Shown one piece after another: positions 1 to 9,186 of a stretch of DNA of 64,000 bases; positions within the stretch are counted from its first letter, which is position 1, and each line of letters starts with the position of its first letter. Made by a program: the position numbers and the translations under genes. Source of the stretch: Planotetraspora silvatica (GTDB lineage: Bacteria > Actinomycetota > Actinomycetes > Streptosporangiales > Streptosporangiaceae); contig NZ_BOOQ01000017.1 of NCBI RefSeq assembly GCF_016863315.1, positions 34,345 to 98,344 on the forward strand, written 5' to 3'. The notes below the pieces were generated by a model, which saw only the letters and a list, made by a program, of their open reading frames with translations, was not told where the DNA came from and did no database searches.

Positions 1-1
1 G

Positions 2-193
2 AACCCGAGCGGCGGGCTCATCGGCGGCGGCCACCCCGTCGGCGCGACCGGCGTGCGGATGGTGCTGGACGCCGCGCGTCAGGTGACCGGCCGGGCCGGG
101 GACTACCAGGTGGAGGGGGCGCGCCGGTTCGGCACGCTCAACATCGGCGGCAGCACGACGACGACGGTCGCCTTCGTCGTCGGCGCCGACTGA
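2..193 (+). CDS. Thiolase (acetyl-CoA acyltransferase family), C-terminal end
   Basis: Only the last 63 residues are in the window; the gene starts to the left. The visible part has the glycine-rich thiolase C-terminal signature: [17 protein letters not shown], whose GHPxGATG histidine is a conserved active-site residue, then a [12 protein letters not shown] tail. The usual tail of this family has a cysteine in NxCGG (NMCIGGG in many thiolases); here the matching stretch is LNIGGS, so the second catalytic cysteine is not evident. That pattern is known from SCP-x/lipid-transfer-type thiolase-like proteins. The gene ends 15 nt before the oxygenase and probably shares its transcript, so a beta-oxidation-type role with the nearby CoA ligases is inferred. 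Confidence 0.8.
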   Translation, partial: NPSGGLIGGGHPVGATGVRMVLDAARQVTGRAGDYQVEGARRFGTLNIGGSTTTTVAFVVGAD

Positions 194-208
194 GCGAGGG
201 AGAAGGCT

Positions 209-1723
209 GTGGACGTCGACGTCGTCGGAAGGGTCCTGTCGACCCTGCCGGAGGATGACGATCATCCGTACCGGACCGGGCCGTGGCGGCCGCAGACCAC
301 GGAATGGCGCGCCGACGACCTGGAGGTGGTCGGCGAGATCCCCGCCGACCTCGACGGGGTCTACCTGCGCAACACCGAGAACCCCGTGCACCCCGCGCTG
401 GAGCGCTACCACCCGTTCGACGGCGACGGCATGGTCCACGTCGTGGGCTTCCGGGACGGCAAGGCGTTCTACCGCAACAGGTTCGTCCGCACGGACGGCT
501 TCCTGGCCGAGGCGGACGCGGGCAAGCCCCTGTGGGCGGGCATCGCCGAGCGGCCCGCGAAGTCCCCGCGCGAGGACGGCTGGGGCGCGCGCGGCCGGAT
601 GAAGGACTCCTCGAGCACCGACGTCGTCGTGCACGCGGGTGTCGCGCTGACCAGCTTCTACCAGTGCGGAGACCTCTACCGGCTCGACCCGCTCACGCTG
701 GAGACGCTCGGCAAGGCCGACTGGGGCGGCGGCTTCCCCTACGACTGCGGCGTCTCCGCGCACACGAAGGTCGACCCGCGCACCGGTGATCTGTTGTTCT
801 TCAACTACGGCACGGACGAGCCGTACATGCACTACGGAGTCGTCGGGGCGGACGACCGGCTCAGCCACTACGTGGACATCCCGTTGCCGGGGCCGCGCCT
901 GCCGCACGACATGGCATTCACCGAGAACTACGCGATCCTCAACGACTGCCCGCTGTTCTGGGAGCCGGAGCTGATGGCGCGCGGCATGTACGCGGCCCGG
1001 TTCCACCCGGAGTTGCCGACGCGGCTGGGCGTGATCCCGCGCAAGGGCGGCTCCTCGCAGGTGCGGTGGTTCGAGGCGGACCCGACGTATGTCCTGCACT
1101 GGGTCAACGCGTACGAAGAGGGAGACGAGATCGTCCTGGACGGGTTCTTCCAGGGCGACCCCGAGCCGAAGGACACCGGCGACGGCAGCTACTACCAGCG
1201 CATGTTCCGCTTCCTCGCGCTGGACCGGATGCAGACGACGCTCCACCGCTGGCGGCTCGATCTGGTGACCGGGCGGTGCCGCGAGGAGCGCCTGACCGAC
1301 TCGATCACCGAGTTCGGCGTGGTCAACAACGCCTACGGCGGCCTGAACTACCGGTACGCCTACGCGGCCACGGGCGCCAAGGGCTGGTTCCTGTTCGACG
1401 GCCTGGTCCGGCACGACCTCGTGACCGGCGGCGAGGAGCGCTTCCGCCTCCCCGAGGGCGTGTACGGCAGCGAGCCCGCGATGGCGCCGCGCTCGGGCGC
1501 CTCCGCCGAGGACGACGGCTATCTTGTTACGCTGACGACCGACATGAACGAAGATCGATCCGAGTGTCTGATCTTCGACGCGGCGCGGGTGGCCGACGGT
1601 CCGGTGGCGAGGATCAGGCTGCCGGAGCGCGTCTCCAGCGGAACGCACGCCACCTGGGCGCCGGGGGACTCCATCCCCGGCTGGCGAGAGGCCGACTCCC
1701 CGGTTCGGGCCCTGCGGCTCTGA
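209..1723 (+). CDS. Carotenoid oxygenase family protein (RPE65/lignostilbene dioxygenase type)
   Basis: A 504-residue protein of the non-heme iron carotenoid cleavage oxygenase family, which splits C=C bonds of carotenoids, apocarotenoids or stilbenes. Four histidines expected to hold the iron are visible: H185 (SAHTK), H233 (LPHDM), H297 (LHWVN) and H480 (GTHATW). The early motif YLRNTENP and the HPFDGDGMVH block near residues 52-77 are typical. Length is normal for the family. It starts with GTG behind a GAGGGAGAAGG ribosome site, 15 nt after the thiolase gene. There is no signal peptide. The substrate is not readable from sequence; the CoA ligases around it suggest the aldehyde or acid product enters CoA-dependent degradation. 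Confidence 0.88.
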   Translation: MDVDVVGRVLSTLPEDDDHPYRTGPWRPQTTEWRADDLEVVGEIPADLDGVYLRNTENPVHPALERYHPFDGDGMVHVVGFRDGKAFYRNRFVRTDGFLAEADAGKPLWAGIAERPAKSPREDGWGARGRMKDSSSTDVVVHAGVALTSFYQCGDLYRLDPLTLETLGKADWGGGFPYDCGVSAHTKVDPRTGDLLFFNYGTDEPYMHYGVVGADDRLSHYVDIPLPGPRLPHDMAFTENYAILNDCPLFWEPELMARGMYAARFHPELPTRLGVIPRKGGSSQVRWFEADPTYVLHWVNAYEEGDEIVLDGFFQGDPEPKDTGDGSYYQRMFRFLALDRMQTTLHRWRLDLVTGRCREERLTDSITEFGVVNNAYGGLNYRYAYAATGAKGWFLFDGLVRHDLVTGGEERFRLPEGVYGSEPAMAPRSGASAEDDGYLVTLTTDMNEDRSECLIFDAARVADGPVARIRLPERVSSGTHATWAPGDSIPGWREADSPVRALRL

Positions 1724-1742
1724 TGCGGGCGCGGGGGCTCCG

Positions 1743-2759
1743 ATGACGGCCCGATGGGCGGAGCGGCGCGTCGACGGCGGACCGGACCGCAGACAGACGG
1801 AGACGCACGTGCTCGTCCATCCACCGGATCGGCCGACCCGGCTGCCGGCAGGCCACGCCAACGCCGTCGGCCTCACCCTGGGGCTCGTCGGCGACGAGTG
1901 GAACCTGCTCATCCTCCGCTACGCGCTGATGGGGGTCCGCAGGTACGGCGAGTGGCGCAAGGCGATGCCCATCTCGCACGCCGTGCTCACCCGCAGGCTC
2001 GCCTCGCTCACCGACATGGCGATCCTCGAGAAGGCCGGGGACGAGGGCCAGGGCAGGCGGTTCGAGTACCGGCTGACCAGGCGCGGGCGCGACCTGTGGC
2101 CCGTGCTGCTGACCATCTGGGCCTGGGAGTCGGCCTGGGTGCCCGAACACGTCGAGTCGCTGCCGCGCATGGTCCACCGGACGTGCGGCAAGGAGTTCCT
2201 GCCCATCCTCTCGTGCGCCGCCTGCGGCGAGGCGGTGCGCCCGCGCGACATCACCGGCGGCTTCGGCCCGAGCGGCACCTGGGAGCGGTCGGTCCCCGCC
2301 GCGACGACCCGCCGCCGATCCGGGTCCACCTCGGAAGGCGGCGCGGGGATGTTCCCGCAGACCATGGCCCTCATCGGCAACCGCTGGTCGGCGGCCATCC
2401 TGGGTGCGGCCTTCCAGGGGCTGCACCGGTTCCGCGACTTCGAGCAGAGGCTGGGCGCGCCGCCGACGATCGTGGCGGAACGGCTGCGCTCCTTCTGCGA
2501 CCTCGGCGTCTTCGAGCAGGCCCCCAGCGCGGAGCGGGCCGACTGGCTCAGCTACCACCTCACGGAGAAGGGGCGTGCCTTCTTCCCCGTGGTCATCACC
2601 ACGATCGACTGGGGCCAGCGATGGTTCCTGGCGGAGGAGGGCCCGGCCCTCGTCTACACCCACCGCGCCTGTGGCAACGACTTCCAGGCACAGCTGACCT
2701 GCGACGCCTGCTCGACGCCGCTACGCGGAACCGAGGTCGTGGTGGAACGCCCGGCCTGA
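1743..2759 (+). CDS. Tandem HxlR-type winged-helix regulator with two Cys/His knuckles
   Basis: A 338-residue protein made of two HxlR-like winged-helix domains, about residues 40-130 and 205-290. Each is followed by the same H-R-x-C-G...C-x2-C pattern (H145, C148, C158, C161; and H307, C310, C320, C323), a likely metal-binding knuckle. HxlR proteins normally have one domain and act as dimers, so this fused duplication may work as an intramolecular dimer. It sits 19 nt after the oxygenase gene and 17 nt before an acyl-CoA ligase, so it probably regulates this cluster. An alternative start is GTG at 1809, which has a GGAG site 6 nt upstream and would remove 22 poorly conserved residues. Confidence 0.85.
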   Translation: MTARWAERRVDGGPDRRQTETHVLVHPPDRPTRLPAGHANAVGLTLGLVGDEWNLLILRYALMGVRRYGEWRKAMPISHAVLTRRLASLTDMAILEKAGDEGQGRRFEYRLTRRGRDLWPVLLTIWAWESAWVPEHVESLPRMVHRTCGKEFLPILSCAACGEAVRPRDITGGFGPSGTWERSVPAATTRRRSGSTSEGGAGMFPQTMALIGNRWSAAILGAAFQGLHRFRDFEQRLGAPPTIVAERLRSFCDLGVFEQAPSAERADWLSYHLTEKGRAFFPVVITTIDWGQRWFLAEEGPALVYTHRACGNDFQAQLTCDACSTPLRGTEVVVERPA

Positions 2760-2776
2760 CGAGAAAGGAGGACCAG

Positions 2777-4300
2777 GTGTCCTCAGGCATCGCCGATCTG
2801 CTGCGCTCCTCGGCGTCGCGGAGTCCCGGCTCCCCCGTGGTGACCGGTGACGGTCGCGCCCTCACCTACGGCGAGCTGGCCGAACGGTCCGACCGGGTGG
2901 CCGCGGCACTGGCGCGGCTCGCCCCGGGATCCCGGGTGGGCTACGTCGACAGGAACGCGACCGAATACTTCGAGCTGCTCTTCGGCGCCGCGAAGGCCGG
3001 CGTGGTGCTCGTCCCGCTGAACTTCCGGCTGGCTCCCGACGAGATGCGCTGGATCCTCGGCGACGCGGACGTGTCACTGGTCGTGGCGGGTCCCGACCAT
3101 GTGGAGACGCTCGGCGGCGCCGCGGACGTCCCGGTCATCGCCGTGGGTCCCGACTACGAGGAGTGGCTCGCCGGGCAGGAGCCCGCCGACCCGAAGCGGG
3201 ACGCGACCGGCGACGCGCTGGTGGTCCTCATGTACTCGTCCGGCACCACCGGCCGGCCCAAGGGCGTGCACGTCACCGCCGCCGGTCTCGCCTCCGCCGT
3301 CGAGCTGTTCGGCGCGTGCTTCACCCTCGGCCCCGACACCGTCAGCATGGTTCCGATCCCCTACTACCACATCGCCGGGGCGGGGTGGGCGCTCATCACG
3401 ATCGCCGAGGGCGGCACGCTCGTGCAGTGCCGCGAGCCGACACCCCAGTCGATGCTCGGCCAACTCGTCGATCATCGCGTGACCCACACGGCGCTGGTCC
3501 CCGCCGTCATCCAGATCATGACCGAGCTGCCCTCGGCCCGCGACGCCGACTTCTCCGCGCTCCGGCAGGTCGTCTACGGCGCCTCGCCCATCTCGGAGAG
3601 TCTGCTGAGCCGGGCGGTCGCCCTGTTCGGCGCGGAGTTCTTCCAGTCCTACGGCCTCACGGAGACGATCGGCGTCACCACGCTGCTCGGACCCGACCAG
3701 CACCTGCCGGACAACCCCGTGAAGGGACGGCTGCGTTCGGCGGGCCGGGCCGTCCCCGGCATGGAGGTCGCGGTACTCGACCTGGAGACCGGCGGGACGG
3801 CGGCGCCGGGAACGGCCGGTGAGGTCATCGTGCGCGGGCCCTGTGTCACGACCGGCTACTGGCGGAACACCGCCGCGACCGAGGCCGCCTTCCTTCCCGG
3901 CGGCTGGCTGCGGACGGGCGACGCCGGGTCGATGGACTCCGGCGGCTACCTCTACCTGCACGACCGGATCAAGGACATGATCGTCAGCGGTGGGGAGAAC
4001 GTGTATCCCGCCGAGATCGAGAGTGTGCTCGCCGGTCATCCCGCCGTGCTGGAGGCCGCGGTGATCGGGGTGCCGTCCGAGAAGTGGGGGGAGACGCCGC
4101 TCGCGGTGGTCGTGTTGCGACCGGGCGCGGAGGCCACCGAGGACGACATGCTGGCCTGGGCGCGGGAACGGCTCGCGCACTACAAGTGCCCCACGAAGGC
4201 CGTGTTCAGCGACGCGCTGCCGCGCAACCCGTCCGGGAAGATCCTCAAGCGGGAGCTGCGCCGTCCCTGGTGGGAGGGCTCGGAGCGGCGCATCGGCTGA
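2777..4300 (+). CDS. AMP-forming acyl-CoA ligase (fatty/aromatic acid type)
   Basis: A 507-residue member of the ANL superfamily that adenylates a carboxylic acid and transfers it to CoA. Motifs in order: SSGTTGRPKG near residue 153, YGLTE near 292, LRTGD near 378, and the catalytic lysine in NPSGKILK near 488. The start is GTG at 2777 behind GAAAGGAGGA; a longer frame reads upstream through the HxlR gene but has no ribosome site. No signal peptide. It is the last plus-strand gene of the oxygenase cluster, and a strong hairpin follows. The acid it uses is unknown. Confidence 0.9.
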   Translation: MSSGIADLLRSSASRSPGSPVVTGDGRALTYGELAERSDRVAAALARLAPGSRVGYVDRNATEYFELLFGAAKAGVVLVPLNFRLAPDEMRWILGDADVSLVVAGPDHVETLGGAADVPVIAVGPDYEEWLAGQEPADPKRDATGDALVVLMYSSGTTGRPKGVHVTAAGLASAVELFGACFTLGPDTVSMVPIPYYHIAGAGWALITIAEGGTLVQCREPTPQSMLGQLVDHRVTHTALVPAVIQIMTELPSARDADFSALRQVVYGASPISESLLSRAVALFGAEFFQSYGLTETIGVTTLLGPDQHLPDNPVKGRLRSAGRAVPGMEVAVLDLETGGTAAPGTAGEVIVRGPCVTTGYWRNTAATEAAFLPGGWLRTGDAGSMDSGGYLYLHDRIKDMIVSGGENVYPAEIESVLAGHPAVLEAAVIGVPSEKWGETPLAVVVLRPGAEATEDDMLAWARERLAHYKCPTKAVFSDALPRNPSGKILKRELRRPWWEGSERRIG

Positions 4301-4336
4301 CGCAGCCCGGCCCGCGTATGACTCCGCGCACCTGTA

Positions 4337-4364
4337 CGGCGGAGCCCGGGGCCGGGCTCCGCCG
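4337..4364. terminator. Bidirectional hairpin between convergent genes
   Basis: Perfect 13-base arms CGGCGGAGCCCGG and CCGGGCTCCGCCG are separated by 2 nt (loop effectively 4-6 nt), in the gap between the convergent ligase and peptidase genes. It has no T-run, as is common for actinobacterial terminators, and could stop transcription from both sides. Confidence 0.6.
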
Positions 4365-4384
4365 CATCAGGGTGGGTCAGCGGA

Positions 4385-6313
4385 TCAGAACAGGCGTGCC
4401 TGCGGCGTCGGCAGGTCCACCCTGCCGGGGCCGTGCCAGCCGTGCTTGCCGCCGAATCCGTGTGCGCCCTTGTCGCTCACCAGAGGCAGTGTGACCTTGC
4501 TCTTGGACAGGTCGACCGTCACCGCGGCTCCGGTGGCCGTGTCGCGGGAGTAGCTGGAGTCGGTGCCCGCGAGGATCACGCCCAGCCGGTGGCCCTGCTT
4601 GAAGGTGTAGTCCTGCGGCAGGGTGTCCCACGTGACGGTGGCGGACTCCCCGGCAGGCAGGGGGGACGACGTCGTCAGCGAGTCGCGGTTCTGCACGTCG
4701 ATCCAGCCGCGGGCCACGATCTCCAGGGGCCGGCTCACGACGTTCGTGGTGGTCGTCCGGTAGCAGGCGTCGTCGGTTGCCGTGCTGTCGCCGTAGCAGG
4801 TCTCGTCGGTGTTCGTCGTGATGCCGCCTCCGGACCGCCAGTCCACTCGGGCCTCCTCGCCGAAGTCGACGAGCAGCGCGGTGAGGTTGGAGGTCGGCTT
4901 GTCCAGCGTGACCTTCAGCGAGACCTCGGGAGTGCCGGACATCCGCAGGTCGCCGGGGAGCTCGCCGGTCGTGAACGCGGCGCGTCCCGCCGCCGGGGTT
5001 CCCACGTCGGCGGTCATGGCGTTCTCCGACTGCCTGACGTCGGTGAACGCGGCCGTCGTGCCCTTGGCGGCCTTGACGAGGCCGAGGGAGCCGTCCGCGG
5101 CCGGGCGCAACGCCACCTTGCTCGTGTGAGGAGCCGGCCAGTCCTTCTGCGTGATCCAGGTGTCGGGAGCGGCCTGGATGTCGGCGCGCGGCTCGTTCAT
5201 GATCCCGTTGTGGACGCCCTGCAGCCAGTAGTCGAACCAGCGGTGCAGCGTGTCCACCCAGACGTCACGGCGGTAGTCGAAGGGATCGACGTGCTCGTAC
5301 TGCCCGAGCCAGATCTTGCGCGGCACGTTCCTGTCAGCCAGCGCGTCCCACCACGTGGACATGTTGTCCGTCTTGACGTTGAGGTCGTTGAGCGTGTGCA
5401 CCGCGAAGACGCTGGCGCGGACCTTCCGCACGTCGGAGATCGAGCCGTGGAGGTAGTCGCGCTCGTTCCAGAACGCGTTGTAGTTGCCGGTGTCGTCCCC
5501 GGCCGCCGCGTCCAGTCCCGTCCGTACGGCCGCGCACTTGGCGTCCGGATCGGTGTCGACGGCGTTGGAGAGATAGGACGGGTAGTTGTAGTTGTAGACG
5601 ATGCCGTTCATCCGCTGGTACCGATACCACGAGCTGATGGCGTTGATCGGCACGATGGTGACCAGTCCCTCGACGCCCGTTCCCGCCACCGCGTTGGCGA
5701 GCGTGCCGTCGTAGGACTTGCCGATCATCCCGGCCTTGCCGGTGCTCCAGGTGGCCTTGACCCCCTTCCCGGCGGCGTCGTACGCCTTCGCGCGGCCGTT
5801 CAGCCAGTCGATGACCGCCTTGCCGCCGAGGACGTCCGCCTTGCCGCCCATGTCCGGGCATCCGTCGGACTTGGTCGTGCCGATCATGTCCACGTTGAGC
5901 ACGGCGTAGCCGCGCGGCACGAAGTAGTTGTCGTAGAACAGGGGGAACTTGAGCGGGTTGCCGTCGGCGTCGTAGGTCTTGCGCTCCGCCTCGTTACCCC
6001 GGCCCGAGTTGTCGTAGTAAGGGCTCTCGTCGATGATCGCGGGAACCTTGAGCCCCTTGTCCGACTCCTTCGGCCGGATGATGTCGACGCGCACGCGGTC
6101 CTTCGCGCCGTCGCCGTCGCTGTCGACACTCGACTCGACGTACACGTATTCGCGGATGGCGTCGGCGTAGGAGAAGACCGGCTGGGTGACTCCTCCCTCG
6201 ACCTTGATCTTGGGTTGTGTCGTCGCGTCGGCCGGTGTGGTCCCCACGACCATGGCCAGTGCCGCTGTGAGGGCGAAAGCGGCTGAGACGCTTCGCCGAC
6301 GGGATTTGAGCAC
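4385..6313 (-). CDS. Secreted Xaa-Pro dipeptidyl-peptidase-like serine hydrolase (S15 family)
   Basis: A 642-residue exported protein: the N-terminus is basic, then hydrophobic (residues 8-24), then a short A-x-A type cut region near residue 30. The alpha/beta-hydrolase core carries the nucleophile S200 in GKSYDG, with D310 (TLNDLN) and H341 (YEHVD) as the likely rest of the triad. A C-terminal jelly-roll-type domain follows, typical of X-Pro peptidase/CocE relatives. The GTG start has GGGAGGA 5 nt upstream. The expected activity is release of X-Pro dipeptides from extracellular peptides. A CocE-like esterase activity cannot be excluded. It is a single-gene unit with its own upstream palindromes. 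Confidence 0.88.
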   Translation of the reverse strand: MLKSRRRSVSAAFALTAALAMVVGTTPADATTQPKIKVEGGVTQPVFSYADAIREYVYVESSVDSDGDGAKDRVRVDIIRPKESDKGLKVPAIIDESPYYDNSGRGNEAERKTYDADGNPLKFPLFYDNYFVPRGYAVLNVDMIGTTKSDGCPDMGGKADVLGGKAVIDWLNGRAKAYDAAGKGVKATWSTGKAGMIGKSYDGTLANAVAGTGVEGLVTIVPINAISSWYRYQRMNGIVYNYNYPSYLSNAVDTDPDAKCAAVRTGLDAAAGDDTGNYNAFWNERDYLHGSISDVRKVRASVFAVHTLNDLNVKTDNMSTWWDALADRNVPRKIWLGQYEHVDPFDYRRDVWVDTLHRWFDYWLQGVHNGIMNEPRADIQAAPDTWITQKDWPAPHTSKVALRPAADGSLGLVKAAKGTTAAFTDVRQSENAMTADVGTPAAGRAAFTTGELPGDLRMSGTPEVSLKVTLDKPTSNLTALLVDFGEEARVDWRSGGGITTNTDETCYGDSTATDDACYRTTTTNVVSRPLEIVARGWIDVQNRDSLTTSSPLPAGESATVTWDTLPQDYTFKQGHRLGVILAGTDSSYSRDTATGAAVTVDLSKSKVTLPLVSDKGAHGFGGKHGWHGPGRVDLPTPQARLF

Positions 6314-6366
6314 GCAAATCCTCCCGGATTACCGGAAAAAGGGACGATCGCGCGCAACTCTCACCC

Positions 6367-6403
6367 GGCATGGAATGCCTGACAAGATCCCTTTACGTCT
6401 TGT
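6367..6403 (-). promoter_or_regulatory. Two palindromes upstream of the secreted peptidase gene
   Basis: GGCAT-GGA-ATGCC at 6367-6379 and ACAAGA(N10)TCTTGT at 6382-6403 lie 54-90 nt upstream of the GTG start, in the relatively AT-rich 204-nt leader. Either could be an operator. No regulator gene is adjacent, so the binding protein is unknown. Confidence 0.35.
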
Positions 6404-6517
6404 ACACCTCCTTGCGGCCGGGATGTGACATATGAGACAGAAGGTGCACCCTGTGTATCAAGAGAGATCACATGCGGTGATCAAGGAGACCGCGCCCGCC
6501 TCCCGCGTGCTCCGCGG

Positions 6518-8119
6518 TCAGGAGTAGGTCTCGCGCAGGCGGTTCTTCAGCAGCTTGCCGCTGGCGTTGCGGGGGAGTGCCTCGGCGAAGGTCACACCCC
6601 GCGGGCACTTGAAGTGGGCGAGGCGCTCCCGCGCGAAGGCGATGACGTCCTGGGCGCCCACCTGCGCGGCCCCCGGCCGGAGCACGACCACGGCGTGGGG
6701 CACCTCGCCCCACTGCTCCGACGGCACCCCGATCACGGCGACCTCGGCCACCGCCGGATGCGCGGTGAGCACGCTCTCGACCTCGGCGGGATACACGTTC
6801 TCCCCGCCACTGACGATCATGTCCTTGAGGCGGTCGTGCAGGTAGAGGTAGCCGTCCTCGTCGAACGAGCCGCCGTCGCCGGTGCGCAGCCAGCCCCCGG
6901 GCAGAACGGCGGCCTCGGTCGCGGCCGGGTTGCGCCAGTAACCGACCATCACGTGGCCGCCGCCGATGAGCACCTCGCCGCGCTCGCCGGGCGGCAGGTC
7001 GCGGATCTCGCCCGGCAGGGCCGCGGGGTCCACCACCCGGATCGGCACGCCGTGCATGGCCCTGCCCGCCGACAGCAGCCGCCGTTCCTGGCCGGGGCCG
7101 GGCAGGTGGTCGTCCGCGGTGAGCATGGTCACGCCGCCCGTCGACTCGGTGAGACCGTAGCTCTGGATGAACCGGCAGCCGAGGGTCTCGGTCGCCCGGA
7201 CGATCACCGGCAGGGGGATCGGGGAGGCGCCGGACACCACGTATTTGAGCGCGGACCAGTCGTGGTCGGTGACGCCGTCGAGCGACACCAGTCGCTGGAT
7301 GAGCGTCGGCACCATGACCGCGTGGGACACCCGGCGCGCGATCAGGAGGTCGCGCAGTTCCCCGGGCGCGGTGGCGTTCTCGAGCAGGATGGCCGCCCCG
7401 TTCACGGCGGCGATCAGGGCCAGGCCGAAGCCCGAGATGTGGAAGTAGGGGATCGGCGCCATCGCCACCGACGTCTCGTCGAGGTCGATCTCGTGGTGCA
7501 TGGTCGCCAGGGCCCGGCCGAGGTTGCGGCCGCTCAGCATGATGCCCTTGGGCGTCCCCGTGGTCCCGGAGGTATAGAAGATCACCGCGGTCGCGTCCGG
7601 ATCGGGTCGCTCACCCGGGTCGACCGGCGGGTGACCGCCCAGCCAGGCCTCGTACGGCGTCGCGCCCGCGACCGGTTCGGCCGTCACGACCCTGACGACG
7701 GACGGCGTCGCCGCGGACTGGAGGCGCTCGTCGCCCGCGCCGAGCACGAGGACGGCGGGCTCGGCGTCGGCGAGGATCCGCGCGACCTCCGGCGGGGCGA
7801 GCCGGTTGTTCACCGCGGTGGCGATCGCGCCGATCTTGGCCGCGCCGTACAGGACCTCGAGGAACGAGGCGGCGTTGACGCCGATGTAGGCGATCCGGTC
7901 GCCCGGGCGGACGCCGTCGGCCAGCAACGCCTGCGCGACCCGGCTGGAACGCTCATCGAGCTCAGCGTGGGTGACGACCCCGCCGGCTTCGATGACGGCG
8001 GGCAGATCCGGGGTGGCCGCCGCGCGGCGGCGCACGATGTCGGCCAGCCGGTCGACGCGGGTGCCGTCGGCGTGCAGGGCGTAACCGGCGTCCGGATCGG
8101 TCCTGAGCGAGGTGTTCAC
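6518..8119 (-). CDS. AMP-forming acyl-CoA ligase
   Basis: A 533-residue ANL-superfamily ligase: YTSGTTGTPKG (P-loop), YGLTE, LRTGD, and the terminal catalytic lysine in NASGKLLK. It resembles the ligase at 2777-4300 closely in layout (both share PIPYFHI/PIPYYHI and MIVSGGENVYP), suggesting an older duplication within one pathway. The GTG start at 8119 is preceded by AGGGGGC and overlaps the stop of the upstream gene by 4 bp. It is the last gene of a five-gene minus-strand operon. Substrate unknown; an aromatic or terpenoid acid is plausible from the neighbours. Confidence 0.9.
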   Translation of the reverse strand: MNTSLRTDPDAGYALHADGTRVDRLADIVRRRAAATPDLPAVIEAGGVVTHAELDERSSRVAQALLADGVRPGDRIAYIGVNAASFLEVLYGAAKIGAIATAVNNRLAPPEVARILADAEPAVLVLGAGDERLQSAATPSVVRVVTAEPVAGATPYEAWLGGHPPVDPGERPDPDATAVIFYTSGTTGTPKGIMLSGRNLGRALATMHHEIDLDETSVAMAPIPYFHISGFGLALIAAVNGAAILLENATAPGELRDLLIARRVSHAVMVPTLIQRLVSLDGVTDHDWSALKYVVSGASPIPLPVIVRATETLGCRFIQSYGLTESTGGVTMLTADDHLPGPGQERRLLSAGRAMHGVPIRVVDPAALPGEIRDLPPGERGEVLIGGGHVMVGYWRNPAATEAAVLPGGWLRTGDGGSFDEDGYLYLHDRLKDMIVSGGENVYPAEVESVLTAHPAVAEVAVIGVPSEQWGEVPHAVVVLRPGAAQVGAQDVIAFARERLAHFKCPRGVTFAEALPRNASGKLLKNRLRETYS

Positions 8120-9186
8120 GATGCCCCCTGGGTGGTGCCCTCGGTGCTGAAGGTGTACGGCGCGAAGACCGGCGGCTCGAAGATGCCCGGCGGGGCCGCC
8201 ACGACGTCGCCGATCGCGCGGATGACCGGCCCCGCGGTGACGAACTGCGCGGCGGTGGTCCTGCTGTGCGGATCGTTCGGTTCGACCAGGTTCAGCGTCA
8301 TGGTGAGTCCCGGCCTGCCGGTCACGGTCACCGTCCAGTGGTCGCGCCCGGCGTAGCGCGGCATGGCCGGGTCCATGGTCCAGACGATGGACAGGGTGAG
8401 AACGCGGCGGCCGGCGGACAGCGCGTGCCAGCGCCACTCGGTGGCGGCGACGGTGCCCTTCCTGATGGTCCCCGCCGCCACCTCCAGGTCGCGGGTGGCG
8501 GGCTCGATGTGGTGATCGGGCTCGTAGGCGTCGACTGCGAGGCCCATCCGCTCGGCCATGAACGCCAGCGTCTCGGTGTAGAGACAGCCGTACAGCCGGG
8601 GCAGTTCGCCCGCCGTGAGGTCGATCGCGGCGGGGTCGGAGCCCATGCCCATCACGTCGAACACGAAGTTCGGATCGGGCATCCGGGTGGCGTCCAGCAC
8701 CTCGTCGACGACGATGCGGTCCAGCTCGAGACAGACGCCCGACAGGGCGAGGGCCAGGCGCTCGCCGATGACGCCGGGGCTGATGCCGACGCCGTACAGC
8801 GTGGTGCCGCTCTCGGCGCAGGCGGCCAGGAACATCTCCTCGCGTTCACGGCCGTGCGCGCGCGGGAAGTGGTTGCCCGCCGTGGTGATGACGTTCTTGC
8901 CGGAACGCAGTAGCGCGAGGATGTCGGCGTCGTGCGTCTCGTACGGCACCTGCAGCCGCGGCGTGTGCACGACCACGTCGGCCGGGGTGGCCAGGATCTC
9001 GTCCCTGTCGCGGGTGGCGAGGATCCCGGTGAGGGGACGGCGCGCGATGTCGCCGGCGTCGCGGCCCGCCTTGCGATCGCCGTAGACGTACAGCCCGGCG
9101 AGCTCGAGGCCGGGTGAGTCGAGCACGGCCCGCAGGCAGGTCTTGCCGATGGCGCCGGCGGCCCACTGGATGACGCGCACGGTCAT
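8116..9186 (-). CDS. Dihydrodipicolinate-reductase-like NAD(P)-binding protein
   Basis: A 356-residue protein with an N-terminal Rossmann start (RVIQWAAGAIGKTC, glycines at about 10-13) and a C-terminal domain like that of 2,4-diaminopentanoate dehydrogenase/DapB relatives. It is too long for true DapB (about 250 residues) and stands in a catabolic operon, so lysine synthesis is unlikely. Proteins of this class are common in mycobacteria and relatives beside steroid or acyl-CoA genes, usually without an assigned reaction. It overlaps both neighbours by 4 bp (ATGA/GTGA), indicating translational coupling. An NAD(P)H-dependent reductase or dehydrogenase is inferred. Confidence 0.75.
   Translation of the reverse strand: MTVRVIQWAAGAIGKTCLRAVLDSPGLELAGLYVYGDRKAGRDAGDIARRPLTGILATRDRDEILATPADVVVHTPRLQVPYETHDADILALLRSGKNVITTAGNHFPRAHGREREEMFLAACAESGTTLYGVGISPGVIGERLALALSGVCLELDRIVVDEVLDATRMPDPNFVFDVMGMGSDPAAIDLTAGELPRLYGCLYTETLAFMAERMGLAVDAYEPDHHIEPATRDLEVAAGTIRKGTVAATEWRWHALSAGRRVLTLSIVWTMDPAMPRYAGRDHWTVTVTGRPGLTMTLNLVEPNDPHSRTTAAQFVTAGPVIRAIGDVVAAPPGIFEPPVFAPYTFSTEGTTQGAS

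Noticed and set aside
1754..2760. Long frame fused upstream of the first ligase
   Set aside because: It is an Arg/Pro/Gly-rich reading of the HxlR gene in another frame. The ligase has its own GTG and strong ribosome site at 2777.
6466..6482. GATCAC/GTGATC hairpin next to the second ligase stop
   Set aside because: Only six pairs, no T-run and no wider support, so it is not listed as a terminator.
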